Below are positions 36,421 to 48,344 of a stretch of 64,000 nt of DNA, piece after piece. The translations under genes and the position numbers were made by a program. A model generated the notes under the pieces. The model was not told the DNA's origin, ran no database searches, and saw only the letters and a list, made by a program, of their open reading frames with translations. The DNA lies in assembly GCA_050084985.1 (NCBI GenBank), contig JBITNC010000001.1:79670001-79734000 (forward strand), read 5' to 3'. The DNA is from Nageia nagi (Eukaryota > Pinophyta). Each line of letters starts with the position of its first letter. Positions within the stretch are counted from its first letter, which is position 1.

Positions 36421-39160
36421 TTTCTTTGGCTTTGCTCATAAAAAATGCTAATCTTCCAATAGATGCATAATGGTTGAAGTCCCTTATGTTTTTTTCCAAG
36501 GATGAGAGAACTTGAGGTACATTTTTTATATAGGTTTATAGAATTTTATTTAGATTTTTTTAGTTTTATCTGAGTTCAAGATTTGGTGACACATATTACT
36601 AGCTAATTGTTAGAATGTATACTCATACATATTTTTGAAGAAATAAGAAGAGTTTTGTATGGGTATGATATTTTTTATCCTTTCTTGTTTGATATAATAT
36701 TTATACTTAATCAATTTAAACATTTCCTATAGTGTTTAATTTTGGTGAAGATTTGATAGTATTGGATTGCACACAATTTACCAAAATAGTGGTAGAATAA
36801 GATAGTGTTGGTACTTAGTCATTTTTGAGCATTTCTCATAGTGTTGAATTTTAAAAGAGATCTAATAGTTTTTTGATGAATAAAGTTTTTTAGAATGGTG
36901 GAAAAATATTATAGTATTATACTTAACTAGTTTCTAATTTTTTGTAGAACATTTTGATTTTGGCAAAGATTCGATAGAGCAAAGTAGGCTAAATTCTATT
37001 GAAATAATGGGAAAATTAAATAGTCCATTTTCTTCAATTGTAGCCCTATTGAAGGTGGTTGAATCACATCCCATAAAGAATCATAATTATATCAATCAAC
37101 TAAAATATTCCATTCATCAAGATTCAAGTTCTGGCCATTGAGATCAAAGCATATCCAAAGCATTCTATAGAAATGATTTATTTTACTTTTGTATCTTATT
37201 TTTATGTGTCTATCCAAATCCATATGCTTATAGATATTTTTGGAACCATATAAAAATATATTTTCATTATAAGAAGATGATTTCAACCTAGATTTAGGTA
37301 TTCAAGTTCTGGACAAGCTAAAGGGTGTTAACACACATAGAAGAATGACCTAGATCTTTGTATATTTGAATCCAAGTTGTAAATCTTATCAAAGAATCGA
37401 ATTTGATACTTTGTAAATATCTAGTTAGTTAATTACAAATATTTTTATCTATTAGGGTTTGTTAGGAATTAGTTGAAAGATATTTTCTAGAGAAAACTAT
37501 ATGTGTTACTTCTATTAAAGAAGTAGGGGTCGGACATAGTAGATATTTCCCCTATTTTATATATGTGCCAATGATAATAGAATGCAATTTGCTTCTTGAT
37601 CTCTTGAACATGATTTATTTATCATTATTATTAAATAATTATGTGATATGTTTGTTTGCACTTCACAAACTGTGAGATATTATTAGTAGTTAATTAGTAT
37701 CTGCAAAGCAATTGTAAATTATTATTGCTTGGAGTGTCATGCATTATTTGGTGGCTAAAATCAAACTATCTAACCATATTGGATTCTTTATAATGTATGC
37801 CTATGTTGGTCCAAATATTTATTTTTGCTTATTTGTAGCCACTAACCTAGCATTTTAAGTTTTCTTTAGACTTGCAATTTTATTTTTTGCACCCTTTACT
37901 TTTGTAAAATCCTAGTTTAATCTTGATACAAACCAACCTTATCTAGAGATAGATTTATAGTAATAGAAATCATTCATCAAAATTATAGATATGATTTTGA
38001 TACACAAGCATGTGTAAAAATTATCACATCTTAATAAATAATAGTGTCATATAATCCAAAGATATGAACTTCAATTTTGGATTGATATTATGAACAAACA
38101 TGGATGTGACATGAGACTCAGATAAGGGTTCAAGAATCATGCTTCATATTTTCTAAAAATATTATGTAAATTTATCAAATATATCATTTGGACCTTGGAT
38201 AACACTTACTAAATCTAAGATTATCATTTGTCTAGGAGTATGATATTTGAAATGGATGTAAAATTCTTAGATAAGTCATTCATAGCAATTAATGGATTTA
38301 GCAGGCAAAGAGAAGTACCAATTGAGTGCATCATATCTGAATGTAGTAGGGAAGTATTTAACCATCAATTAACATTCACCCCAAATTTTAACTTGAAATT
38401 CATCTTGAAAGCCTTGATATGAGCCATAAGATATACCTCACCATTGTATGTACTGAAGATAGGTTCCACTTGCAAATTAGGTTCCCTAGTATTATGAATC
38501 TCATCACATAGTGGATTTGAATCCCTAGACATGGGTGAAGCACCTCCAATGGATTGACTATTACCTTTAATGTTAGAGGCTTCACTTCTTTCTTCATTTC
38601 TATATAGTATTTTCTTAATATTAGCTTTGGTTTCCTCATTAAAGCTATTAACCATAAAAATAAACTTGGTTCTATTTTTGAAACACTTGAAATGAATTAT
38701 AGCGATGTATTGATATATCAAAAAGAAATAGGGTTCACTAATTGTTATAACTAAAATAATAATAATTAGGGTTATTTATAAAAATTTAATTTAATCAATT
38801 AATTATAAAATAATAGAAAATTTATGACATGAAAGATGATAATGACCTAATTGATCTTTATCTATTAAAACTAGATTTAAAAAATATATAAACTTGTACT
38901 TTACATGTGATGATGATCGAAGGTGATATCCAATTGAAAGAGGATGAATGATGAGTTTCTTTAAAATATGAAGCTACAAATCTGATATCAAACCAACATT
39001 GATGCTAGGAACCCAATGACACCACCCGATTATCATTCTAGAATACCTCACCCTTTCACTCGATGTCATCATCCCACCCTTGATGTACCAAATCTCACTC
39101 AAGAATAAATGGAAGATCATAGGAATGCAAAGCTTAAAGTATAATAAAATCTATAAATGA
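36421..39160. other. No recognisable gene
   Basis: AT-rich. A minus-strand frame at 38721-38365 (118 codons, SNPLCDEIHNTREPNLQ) has no family that I recognise. At 38983-38972 a minus-strand TTGATATCAGA resembles a decayed primer site, so an older LTR element may end here, but I could not define it. Confidence 0.5.
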
Positions 39161-39165
39161 TAGGT

Positions 39166-39373
39166 TATTGGAGAGAATCCCATAATTGATATTCAATTAA
39201 TGTGAAGAAGTTTAAATACAAGTATACTCAAGAGTTACATTCCCATGAAATAATTGTATGCCCAAAACCCTAAATGCTAAAGTAAGATAAAATAATAGTA
39301 AATAATACTTAGTGTATTATTTACCTTACATTATTTAGATATCTAATGAACTAATGTATTATTTATTCTAATA
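39166..39373 (-). repeat. 3' LTR of copia B
   Basis: 208 bp. Nearly the same as 53764-53973, with a dozen or so differences by eye. It contains a palindromic AT-rich core built on repeats of AATAATAC and TATTATTTA. A short purine stretch (minus GGAGG) precedes it as a poor polypurine tract. Confidence 0.88.
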
Positions 39374-39384
39374 CCTCCATAATA

Positions 39385-40330
39385 CATTAGGTATTTAGAG
39401 GAAATGAGAGGAAGCTTTGAAAATATTCAAACTTTCCAGTTTCAAGAGATTTGATGAATATATCTTCAATTTACATCTTCATAGAAATGTAGCGGAGCTA
39501 GATGTTATGTAGTAAAACATGATATTGAATGAAATGCATTTGTATCTTAATGTGTTTAGTGCACTTGTGAAAATAAGGATTTCAAACTAGTTTTAATACA
39601 CATTGATTATCGTAATGCAAAATATGGCTTATTTCTATGGAATTCCAATATCTATCAAAATAATGATGTAACCATATTTCTTCACAAATAACATCTATTG
39701 TATCATGGCACTCCAACTTTGTGGTAGACTTGGATGTGATATTTTTCTTCTTGCTACTCCATGAAATTGATCTAGATCTAGGAAGAACATGTATCCTATC
39801 ATTGATCTTCTATCATCCAATTATCCTCCATAATCTGAATCTATATATCCAAACAAGATAAACTTATCATTCTTCTTGTACTCTAGGAGATAAATATTAG
39901 TTCCATAGATGTATCTCAAAATATGTTTTTCCATGGTCCAATAATTCTTCTTTATTTCATGCATAAATCTTGAAAGATAACCGATGATATAGCAAATATC
40001 CAGCTTAGTGTTTGCTAGGTAAATTAACCCTCCAATCAACTAATAGTAAGAGTTGCATTTATCGATGGAGAATAATCATGGAATGAAAAATGCAAATTAG
40101 GTTTAACTGGCATGGAATTGGGGTTGTATTATGTCATCCTAAATTTCTCCAATAGCTTCTTGGTGTACTTCATCTATGAAACAAATATTCAATCCTACAT
40201 CTAATAGACCTTCAATACAAGGTAATAATGAAGTAAACCAAGGTCAGTCATATAGAATGATCATTTGATGTCATATTTACAAGACATGATTAAATCCTCA
40301 ATACTTCCTATGATAACTAGATCATCAACA
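39385..40330 (-). pseudogene. pol: Copia RT C-terminal part and RNase H (element B)
   Basis: Minus strand: YVDD at 40332-40321, then LIYLANTKLDICYIIGYLSR (about 40030), ILRYIYGTNIYLLEYKK and GYIDSDYGG (first RNase H Asp, about 39825). Next are EEIWLHHYFDRYW, HYDNQCVLKLV, NPYFHKCTKHIKIQMHFI and IEDIFIKSLETGKFEYF (about 39430). Order and wording are those of copia RNase H. Several stops. Confidence 0.85.
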
Positions 40331-41080
40331 TAAACTACAACTATGATAATCTCCCCCCATGTTATCAAAGGTAGAGGTTAGGATCATACAAAATCCTATT
40401 GAAGTCATGTTGTAGTAGGTGGGAATCAATTTTTATGTACTAAGCTCATGGAACCTATTTCAAGCCATATAGAGACTTGATCAATCTACACACTTTTGTT
40501 TTACATAGATCAATCATAAATCCTTCAGGTTTTTATATGTAGACTTCTTCCTCTAAGTATCTAGTTAGGAAGGTACTCTTCACATCCATATGGTGGACTT
40601 TCCAACCAAATTATTCTACCATTGCAAAAGTAATTTTGATGATCATCATCTTGGCTATGGGAGAAAAATTTTCCTCATATTCTATACCTTCTTGTTGAGC
40701 ATATCCTTTAGTAATGAGTTGTAACTTATGCTTATCGAGTGCCCCATAAAATTTTAACTTGGTTTTGGATATCCATTTGCATCCAATGGTCTTCTTCCCT
40801 GGTGGAAGATCTACCAACTTCTATGTGCCATTTTTCATTAATGCATCATATTTAGCCTACATGGATGACTTCCAATGTGATAGCTTAATAGCTTCAAGAA
40901 ACATTTTAGATTCAAGTGTATTCATTATTATTCTCATCAATGCCAAATTTACTTCCTCATGAGCCATGCTTTGTTTCTTTGGTTTGGAGCTAGAAGTTTC
41001 TAGTGGAGAACTCAAGTTTGAATCCTACAATATCTTTTGGTACCACTTAGGTATTATGATATTTTGATGTGAAAAATTCA
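40331..41080 (-). pseudogene. pol: Copia RT N-terminal part (element B)
   Basis: Minus strand: MFLEAIKLSHWKSSM, then DLPPGKKTIGCKWISKTKLK, KGYAQQEGIEYEENFSPIAK (open stretch 40817-40611), WKVHHMDVKSTFL and IKSLYGLK. These are the canonical copia RT blocks; stops are frequent after 40611. Confidence 0.87.
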
Positions 41081-42480
41081 TAGTTGTAACTTCTCTCTCA
41101 TCATCCTCATCATCATAATTAATTATGGGTCCACTATCAAGTCTAGGTACCTCTGCAAGTCAGCTAGTTGAAGATTCACCAGTCTCATCAAATATTATAT
41201 CTCTACTAATATAAGTCTTTGAGTTGTAGGATCATGAGTCTATAGGATTTGGATTCACTATCATACTAGATGAGAATGCACCTTTTTGATTTTTCATTAA
41301 TATTCTTCCTTTACTCTGTAGAAATGTACATATAGGCAATATAGCCAAACAATTGAAGACATGAGATATCAAGTTGCTCTCCTAATGATGCTTCTTTAGG
41401 TTTCATCCCATCAAGAGATTTTATAGGTGTTTTATTACACATATATATGGTAGTATACACTACTTCAACCTAATAAATTTCATCCATTTTTACACATTTC
41501 AATATGTTTCCTACTATTTTCATAATGGTTAGATTTTACCTTTCACAAACTCTATTTTGTTATTATGTGTAAGATGTGGTCAACTGTTATCGAATTCCTT
41601 ACCTATCACATATATGTTATCTACTCAGATATAGGGGGAGAATACTTATCAAATGTAGAAAACTCATTTAATAAGTATTCGGCCCCTCGATCTAAGTAGA
41701 AAACATGGATGTGATGGGTAGTTTATTTTTTTGTAAGTGCCTTGAATTCCTTGAAGTAGGAAAATTTTTTATCCTTTGTAATCAATAAATACACCCAAAT
41801 TTTTCTAGAATACTCATAAAAAAATAACAAGAAGTATCTGAGGCTAGAAATACTAGCCTATATTGGTATGCCTAAATTGGTATGGATCACATTACAAGGT
41901 CCTTTAGCATGATGTGTACTATTACTGAGTAGAATTTTGTGTTGTTTTCTTACTATGCAAGTAGAAAAAACATTAGTAAGAGAAGTAAGATATGGAATAA
42001 AACATACCATATCCTTCTTTTGTAGAGTGATTAGGTAGTTTGGATTCATATTTTTGAATATAAGGTACCAAAGAGTGGTCACATTTGTACCATGAACATT
42101 GAGAGCTTGATTGTTGGAAGCTACAACATCAAGGAGAAACATTCTCCCAATTCCTTTTTCTTTTTCTACTATTCGACATTATTTGGACTTATCACAAATG
42201 AAGCAAACCTTTTCTCCTTTCATAGGATCAAAATCCATATTCATATTATTTTCCAACATTTGGATAACTAGTAAGAGGTTCTTTGTGATTCCTAATACAT
42301 ACAAGACCTCTTTGATCTTATAGTTATTCTTTCAAAGTCAGAGATGAACATCACCCTTTCCTTCAATGTTATGAGATGTGTCATTTCCAAATCAAAATTG
42401 AACAAGATTTACATTATCATCCAAGGAAGCAAACCAATCCTTCCAAATAATCATGTGCTTGGAAGCATTAGAATCAACAT
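41081..42480 (-). pseudogene. pol: Copia protease end, pre-integrase and integrase (element B)
   Basis: Minus strand: WYVDSNASKHMIIWKDWF near 42490-42435 matches the copia protease DSGAxxHM with Asn for Gly. Next are LYVLGITKNLLLVIQML, a degraded pre-integrase, HAKGPCNVIHTNL (first integrase Asp replaced), and FYLDRGAEYLINEFSTF (second Asp, about 41690). A long Asp/Glu-rich spacer follows. The best open stretch is 42142-41858. Confidence 0.78.
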
Positions 42481-42539
42481 ACCAAGTGGATGAGACTGAA
42501 GGGTTCTCTTGAAGAAAACAAGCAATATTGCCAACATCT

Positions 42540-43573
42540 TTAGTCAATTGATTAACATTATTTAAAATATTTCCCTATTATTGCATTCACTATGGTCATA
42601 TTTATTTCCACTCATGCTGATTATGAGGGTTTTTCTCTTTTTATTTTTGATTCTTATTGCTCAAAGAGCCTTGAGCAAAGAATTGTACCAACAATCTTGC
42701 AATTCATTCCCTTTCTTTCCATAAATCATACAAGTTTCCTTCTACTTATCATTGGAATATTGGAAATATTTTCCTTTACTTTTCTATTGGAAAGGTTTCT
42801 TTCCTCTTTGATTTGATACCATGGCTTGTTCCTCTTCATGTGCGTTCACATGAGAAGCTTCTTCTTCTTGCAAAATATTTACCAACTCTTCAAAGTCATG
42901 TGTTTACTTTAGGATATTTTCCTTTACCTTTCTATTGGAAAGGTTTCTTGTCTCTTTGATTTGATATCATGGCTTAGTCCTATTTATGGGAGTTCACATG
43001 AGAAACTTCTTCTTCTTACAACATGTTTACCAACTCTTCAAAGTTATGTGTTTGCTTCAGGATGTTTAATGTCATCATAAAGGTACAATATTTCTATGGG
43101 AGGGATCTGAAGATAATGGGTACAAGGAGCATATCTTCCATATTTTCACCTAATTCCAATAGGTATGTGTAAAGTTTTGTAAATATACAAATAAATAATT
43201 CAATTTGTTCATAATTTTTCAATTTCAATGTATGTAATTATCCTTGTAAATGTAGAATTTGATTTTGATTCTTTGAGGTAAACACTTGCTATAATTTCTT
43301 CCATGTTTCTACAACATCTTTGGAGTCTCAAACATGAGGTTGTACATCATCTAAAATACCAAGAAGGATAATCATGCAAGCTTTCCTACTTATTTGATCA
43401 AACTTGGTTTGTTCTTCATTGGCTATCATTGGATGAATTTCTTTGCTAGTTGCAATATCCCCTAATTCTTTGAACTCCAAGATTGTTTGAATCTTCATCT
43501 TCCAAAAGGCATAGTTATTACCCTTAAACACTTGTGAATAAGGAAATAAAATTTTGGGGGTAGTATGGGCCAT
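42540..43573 (-). pseudogene. gag: Copia gag (element B)
   Basis: ATG at 43573: MAHTTPKILFPYSQVFKGNN, then YAFWKMKIQTILEFKELGDI and KACMIILLGILDDVQ, the standard UBN2-type copia gag N-terminus. The open stretch ends at 43328; the frame then breaks repeatedly. A decayed zinc-knuckle-like segment (CMIYGKKGNELQDCW) is near 42740-42700. Two near-identical stretches of about 110 bp (about 42770-42890 and 42920-43040) form a direct duplication inside gag. Confidence 0.82.
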
Positions 43574-43927
43574 GTTTAATTTTTCAAGATTTGGTTTTCA
43601 ATTACTAATCGATAAATAAATGTACTCTCTTTGAAGTTTGCAAAAAAAAATTCAATCTCCCCCTTCAAATTTTATAAAAAAAATTTCAAAAAAAATAGGC
43701 CTCCAAGGTATTCTTTCAAGGTCTAATGTTATCTCACAATATTAATTTCCCTTTTTGAAAAAATATTTAATACCTTAAAAGTTTGGGAAAATGCTTAAAA
43801 TGGATATAAAGCACATGCAAAATGTTTAAGTGAGATTTAAACCCTTGACCATGTATTTACAAACTTAATGCTTTGCCAATGTACCAAGGGCTCTTCCTTG
43901 AGAAGATAATTACTTGGATGTGTTTTG

Positions 43928-44425
43928 TGTTAGAATTTGTAATGAAATATTGTAAATATCTATACTCCTTGTAAATTCAATTAATCACTTAAGGGTATGT
44001 AGATACCTTAAATGATTAATAGAATTCTTTAATGTATAGACTTTGACTTTACCAAAGGAGTTAGTTGGTAGGTTGAAGTTTGGTGGTACATTTAATGTAA
44101 CCCTAACCTTACCCTTGGGTTAAAGGAAGGTTAGGGAGGTGCTCTCAACCTATAAATAGAGGGCCTCTCCTCATGTAAACATATCTAAGTTTTGAGTAAG
44201 ATTACTCTACTTGGTTGTGTAGGAGAGAGCTAGAGAATAGTTGTAAGAGAGACATAGATTTGAGAATAAGAGAGCTAGTTGTGGATGTACTCCCAAGGAG
44301 GGAGGAACCACATTATATTGGTGTCATATTGTGTGAATGATGTTCTTAGAATTATAGATGTGTTATCTTGAGTTTCCTAGTCTAAGGTCCTAGAGGATTT
44401 GTTTAGTTATAGTTCAAATCCTTCA
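43928..44425 (+). repeat. 5' LTR of A2
   Basis: 498 bp, TGTTAGAATTTG...AAATCCTTCA. TATA-like TATAAATA at 44151-44158. An imperfect palindrome (CCCTAACCTTACCC ... TTAAAGGAAGGTTAGGG, about 44100-44136) lies just upstream and is kept in the A1 LTR; it could be a regulatory hairpin or paired binding sites. Confidence 0.95.
44151..44158 (+). promoter_or_regulatory. TATA-like box of A2
   Basis: TATAAATA in the 5' LTR (repeated at 52423-52430 in the 3' LTR, and in A1 at 3717-3724 minus). Transcription would then start about 30 bp downstream, near 44185. Confidence 0.65.
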
Positions 44426-44427
44426 AT

Positions 44428-44440
44428 TGGTATCAGAGCC
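44428..44440 (+). other. Primer binding site of A2
   Basis: TGGTATCAGAGCC two bases after the LTR end, complementary to the 3' end of initiator tRNA-Met. Confidence 0.92.
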
Positions 44441-45174
44441 TTGTTGAGGAAGCTCTTCTTGGTGTTGAAACTCTCCTTGTTGAGGAAGCTCTTTTGGTGT
44501 GGAAGCTACATCTTGGAAGTGCTTCATCCTTCTCACATTTGGAGATCTTAATCCTAATCTTCTTGGTGAGGTAAATTCAAGAGAAGGTATAACCTCCTTC
44601 ATATAATCTCCTTCATTTTTTTGGCTTATGCACTAATGATACTAACATTATTTGCTATGTGTTGAGCTCTTTTTTTGTTTGGGCAATACATGGCTAACAA
44701 AATTGTAATATGATGTTCCTTGTTTGTTGTTATTACTAACCTTTTGTTTACTTGCAATTTTTACAAAGTGCTTAAATTGCTACATTTAAACAAACAAAAA
44801 AAAGGAGATGGTTAGTATACAACATTTGAGAAATATTACAATTTTTTACTCAAAAGATTTTTTTTACAATAGTCTTTTGTGAACAATATCAAAAAAAAAA
44901 AAAAAAAAAAGGGGCACAATCATATATTAGTGGCACCATAATATATATCTTGCATTATTTTAAACCTATAGTCAAAGCTATATATATTTTTTTATTTTAA
45001 ACATATTTGTTTAAATGCTAAATTAAAAAAATATATATTGGGGCAATTAATACAAATATATTTATTAAATTACATTCACGTTTTGTTTTACAATAAAAAT
45101 TGGAGGGGTCAAATTAAATTTTTAAAAAAAAACTTTAGGGGGCAAATAAAAATTAAATCACAATACATTATTGG

Positions 45175-45840
45175 CGGGGGTCAAATTTTTAAAAACGTCG
45201 GGGGCCTTCCCCCCACGCGAAGCTCATCCTCCCCGCGCGCGCGGCCTGTGGTGGCTCCTCCCACCGCCGCACTACGATTCCCCGCCTCCGCCCACGCTGC
45301 AACCTCCTCCCTCGCGCCTGCCTCCACCACTGCGCTCCGCCGCTCCTCCTCACCGCAGCGCCGCTCCTCCTCGACGCAGCACTCCCTCCTCACGGCGGTG
45401 GTCTCCTCTGCGAGTGCAGTGCTGCTACCACAGACATGGCTTTCCTCGACAGGCAGTGACACTGTTGTTGACGTCTGGTCAGCAGGCTATGCAATGGTGT
45501 CGCCTCAGTCTCCTCCTCGCCTCCTCCCGCATACACGCGTGAATTGTTTGACAAGATGCATACTGCAGACTACATTTCACGGACTATAATGATCGCAGGA
45601 GATGCACCAAAACGGATACGTTGCATGTGCAGACAGACCTGCATGCCTCCTCCCACGCCTGCTCCCTCCTGGTCTCCCTGCCCATGGTCACACCGTGGAG
45701 TTCTGCACTCTCTTCCTCCCTCTCCTCTTAAAGCTCCTCCTCTCTGGTCAGCCTCCTGCGCCAGCCTTCTCTTCCTCCTTCCCTGGTCAAGGTTGCTGGC
45801 TACCAACACCTTGCAAGTCTTCCAAGTCACCTTAAATGCC
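45175..45840 (+). pseudogene. GC-rich captured island with PPR fragments in A2 leader
   Basis: A block of high GC and dense CpG in otherwise AT-rich sequence. Two stretches read as PPR pieces: ELFDKMHTADYISRTIMIAG (45540-45599, followed one frame over by HQNGYVACA) and SDTVVDVWSAGYAM (about 45455-45496). The rest is CCTCC-rich, giving accidental Pro/Ser/Arg-rich frames (45038-45589, 45171-45542) that I do not treat as genes. A1 has PPR pieces at the equivalent place but has lost its CpGs. Confidence 0.65.
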
Positions 45841-46259
45841 TTAGTTTAGTTTTTTGGTAGAAAAACAAGGGGGGTCATATTTTTCCACCTACGCATTTAA
45901 TGATTATTGACTTAGGCATTTTTTTAAGGTAGACCAAGCCTTCCAAAGCATTTAAAAATTGGGGTATGGGTCTCCTATTCCACCTTCCAAGTCCATTGCT
46001 CCCATTAAATGCACTTAGGAGTCCTTCACATAATTTCTTATTTTCTCCTCCAAATTTAATGCTTCATTAAATAAAGGTGCACATGCATAGTAATTTAATC
46101 TAAAGTATGCTATTTTTTTAAGTAAATAAGGGAATCTTTTACTTAAAATCCATCCCTTATAAGCCAAGTCATAGCATACAGGTTGATTCTCTAGAGATAC
46201 AACTTTAAGTAACAAAGGGGGGGGGCCTTGGTATAAATTTTTTACTTAAATTTTATCTA

Positions 46260-46560
46260 GATGCATGTATCTTATTTGAAGACTAAAACATGCTTAGGAC
46301 TTAAATTTGTAATGCATGATGCATGCTTACGTAAATTTTAAGTCATGATAGAATGCATGTTATAAGTATGCTTAAATGTTATGAATACTCAGTATGCTTA
46401 GGACTTAAATTTTTAATGCATGATGCATGCTTACGTAAATTTTAAGTCATGATACAATGCATGTTATGAATACTAAGTATGCTTAGGACTTAAATTTTTA
46501 ATGCATGATGCATGCTTACTTAAATTTTTAAGTCGTGATATACTAAGTAGGACTTAGTTC
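46260..46560 (+). repeat. Tandem repeat in A2 leader
   Basis: Three copies (about 46289, 46395 and 46479 onward; spacing about 106 and 84 bp) of a unit containing TATGCTTAGGACTTAAATTT and the palindrome-rich ATGCATGATGCATGCTTAC. A similar unit is present but rearranged in A1 (about 1200-1380). Confidence 0.75.
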
Positions 46561-47328
46561 TTAATGTTTAATTAAGTGCTTTGAGAAAAATGTAAACAAT
46601 GTAAAAGTCCTTTAGGGGTTAGAACAAAACCCATTGGACTCAATTTTTTGGCCTTTTTTAAGGTTTCAAGTTCGTGTGGATGGAGTAATTTTTTCACCTT
46701 ACTTTATATTTTTTGCACATTTGCTTATACTTGCAATACGCAAAAATGTGAAAAGTAACCCCTAAAATGAATACATCCGCACGTATTTTCCACAACATGA
46801 CTTGTTTGGGGAGCCATGAGGTGAGGACAGGGCAGACTGGAGCCCTTTTAGTCCGAAGAACCAAGTGGTGTAAGTCCGTCTTAATTGCCCCTAAGACCTC
46901 TGTTGGATTGGACATAACTCTATTAGGTGGACAGGCATGTGTGTAGTGATACCACATGTCCGCACGTCCATTCAGGGATTATCCTGATAACCTAGGAGGA
47001 AAACTGAAACCCTTAATCAAGATAATTAAAATGGCCGGTCCAAGATACGTCGGATCCTTGGAAAATAGTAAGTACTTCTCCTTGTGAGGTATATCACTGA
47101 CCAAGGTGAACTGGTTGAGGACTGGTAGTACCTGGGCTCCACCTTGCGGGCATCCAGGTGAAGGCCTAATTCTATACAAGAAAACAACCCCAACTTTATC
47201 CTTCTATGGATCGTGGTTAATAAGTTTACACATGTGGGACATGTTTGCTTATTAGTTGTTTTATATGTATAGATGGAAAAATTGTAAAAGTTTACATTCT
47301 TATTGCATATTTATTTGTTTTTGTAGCA

Positions 47329-48344
47329 ATGGTTGAAACCTTCGTTCCCAAGCACATACTCGATGGTTCCAACTTTGGAATATGGGAACCACGTATGAAA
47401 GCAGAGTTACAAGCAAGAAAACTATGGCAGACAGTTAGTGAAGATGCGGTTGCTCCTACCGATGAGAAGGCTCTTGAAGTATACAACTCAAAGAATGAGT
47501 TAGCAACTTCTATGATATACCGTGCAGTTTCAGATGATGTCCTTCTCATGATTTCTTCATCAACTTCAGCAAAGGAAGCTTGGGATCGGTTAAAGAAAAT
47601 CTACCTTGGGTCCAAATTTTCAAGGAGATTTACCATTCTACAAAAGTTGTTGCAGTATCGACAAAGTGAAGATGAAAGTGCCTCCATCTACTTAAACAAA
47701 ATCATTGACCTCAGGACACAACTGGTTGGTTGTGGATGCAATTGGATCAATGATAGTTCATGGTCTTCATCATTCTACAAAGCCTTACTTCAAAGTTCAG
47801 CAACTTTGTCACAGTTATGGAAACAAGGCTCGATGATGAAGAAGATGTCATCTCACTTGATAACCTTTCAAGACTTCTTCTAAAGCATGAGGAAACTTTG
47901 AACAAGAAAATGTTGAACCTTTCTCCAAAGGACCATAGCATTGCTCTAGGAGCAACCAAAACTCCTTTCAAGAAAAAGTTCAAACATTACAAATTCAAAG
48001 ACAACAAGTCCTCATCTACCTTCAGGAAGTATGACAAAAAGGGCAACAACAACAACAATCATGGCAACTACAGGCACAGAAATGATAAAGCAGGATCCAG
48101 CAATCCAACACCTCAGGAAAAGTTTGATGGGAATTGTAACTTCTGTGGCATCTTTGGGCACAAAGAGTATGATTGTCGCAAAAAGAAATTTGCTCAAAAA
48201 GGAAAGGGAAATGCAAATGTGAGAAATTTCAATAATAAAAAGAAGAACAAGCATGCTGCTTCTGTTGCCTACTACTCAATGACTCAAACTATTTCAAATG
48301 ATTGGATTGTTGATACAGGATGCACTAATCACATGTGTTTATGA
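47329..48344 (+). pseudogene. gag: Copia gag and protease start (A2)
   Basis: Gag: ATG 47329 (MVETFVPKHILDGSNFGIWEP), UBN2-type region with EAWDRLKKIYLGSKFSRRF, then a one-base deletion after 47754 relative to A1 (GATAG for GATGAG). The frame continues as KFSNFVTVMETRLDDEED in the next register. A CCHC zinc knuckle CNFCGIFGHKEYDC lies at 48135-48176, and the protease motif WIVDTGCTNHM at 48303-48335 (catalytic Asp 48312). A second shift at TTT 48338-48340 ends this frame. Gag binds and packages element RNA. Only the two single-base changes separate it from an open gag-pol. Confidence 0.9.

Larger units (their letters stand above)
44571..47326 (+). other. Putative leader intron of A2
   Basis: Begins GAG|GTAAATTC and ends at TTTGTTTTTGTAG, two bases before the gag ATG at 47329. 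A1 has the same donor (3359) and acceptor (439) contexts. Removing it would leave about 145 nt between PBS and gag ATG instead of 2.9 kb. The interior holds an A22 run (44890-44911), a GC-rich PPR-bearing island (45175-45840) and a tandem array near 46260-46560. No transcript data here; splice use is an inference from conservation and consensus. Confidence 0.55.

Noticed and set aside
38365-38721. 118-codon minus-strand frame as a gene
   Set aside because: No recognisable domain, no promoter or neighbours, and length is within what AT-rich repeat DNA gives by chance; kept only as a note in the gene-free interval.
45038-45589. Pro/Ser/Arg-rich open frames in the GC-rich island
   Set aside because: Long frames are expected by chance in C-rich DNA; three overlapping frames are all open, none starts in a sensible context, and the recognisable PPR pieces lie in other frames.
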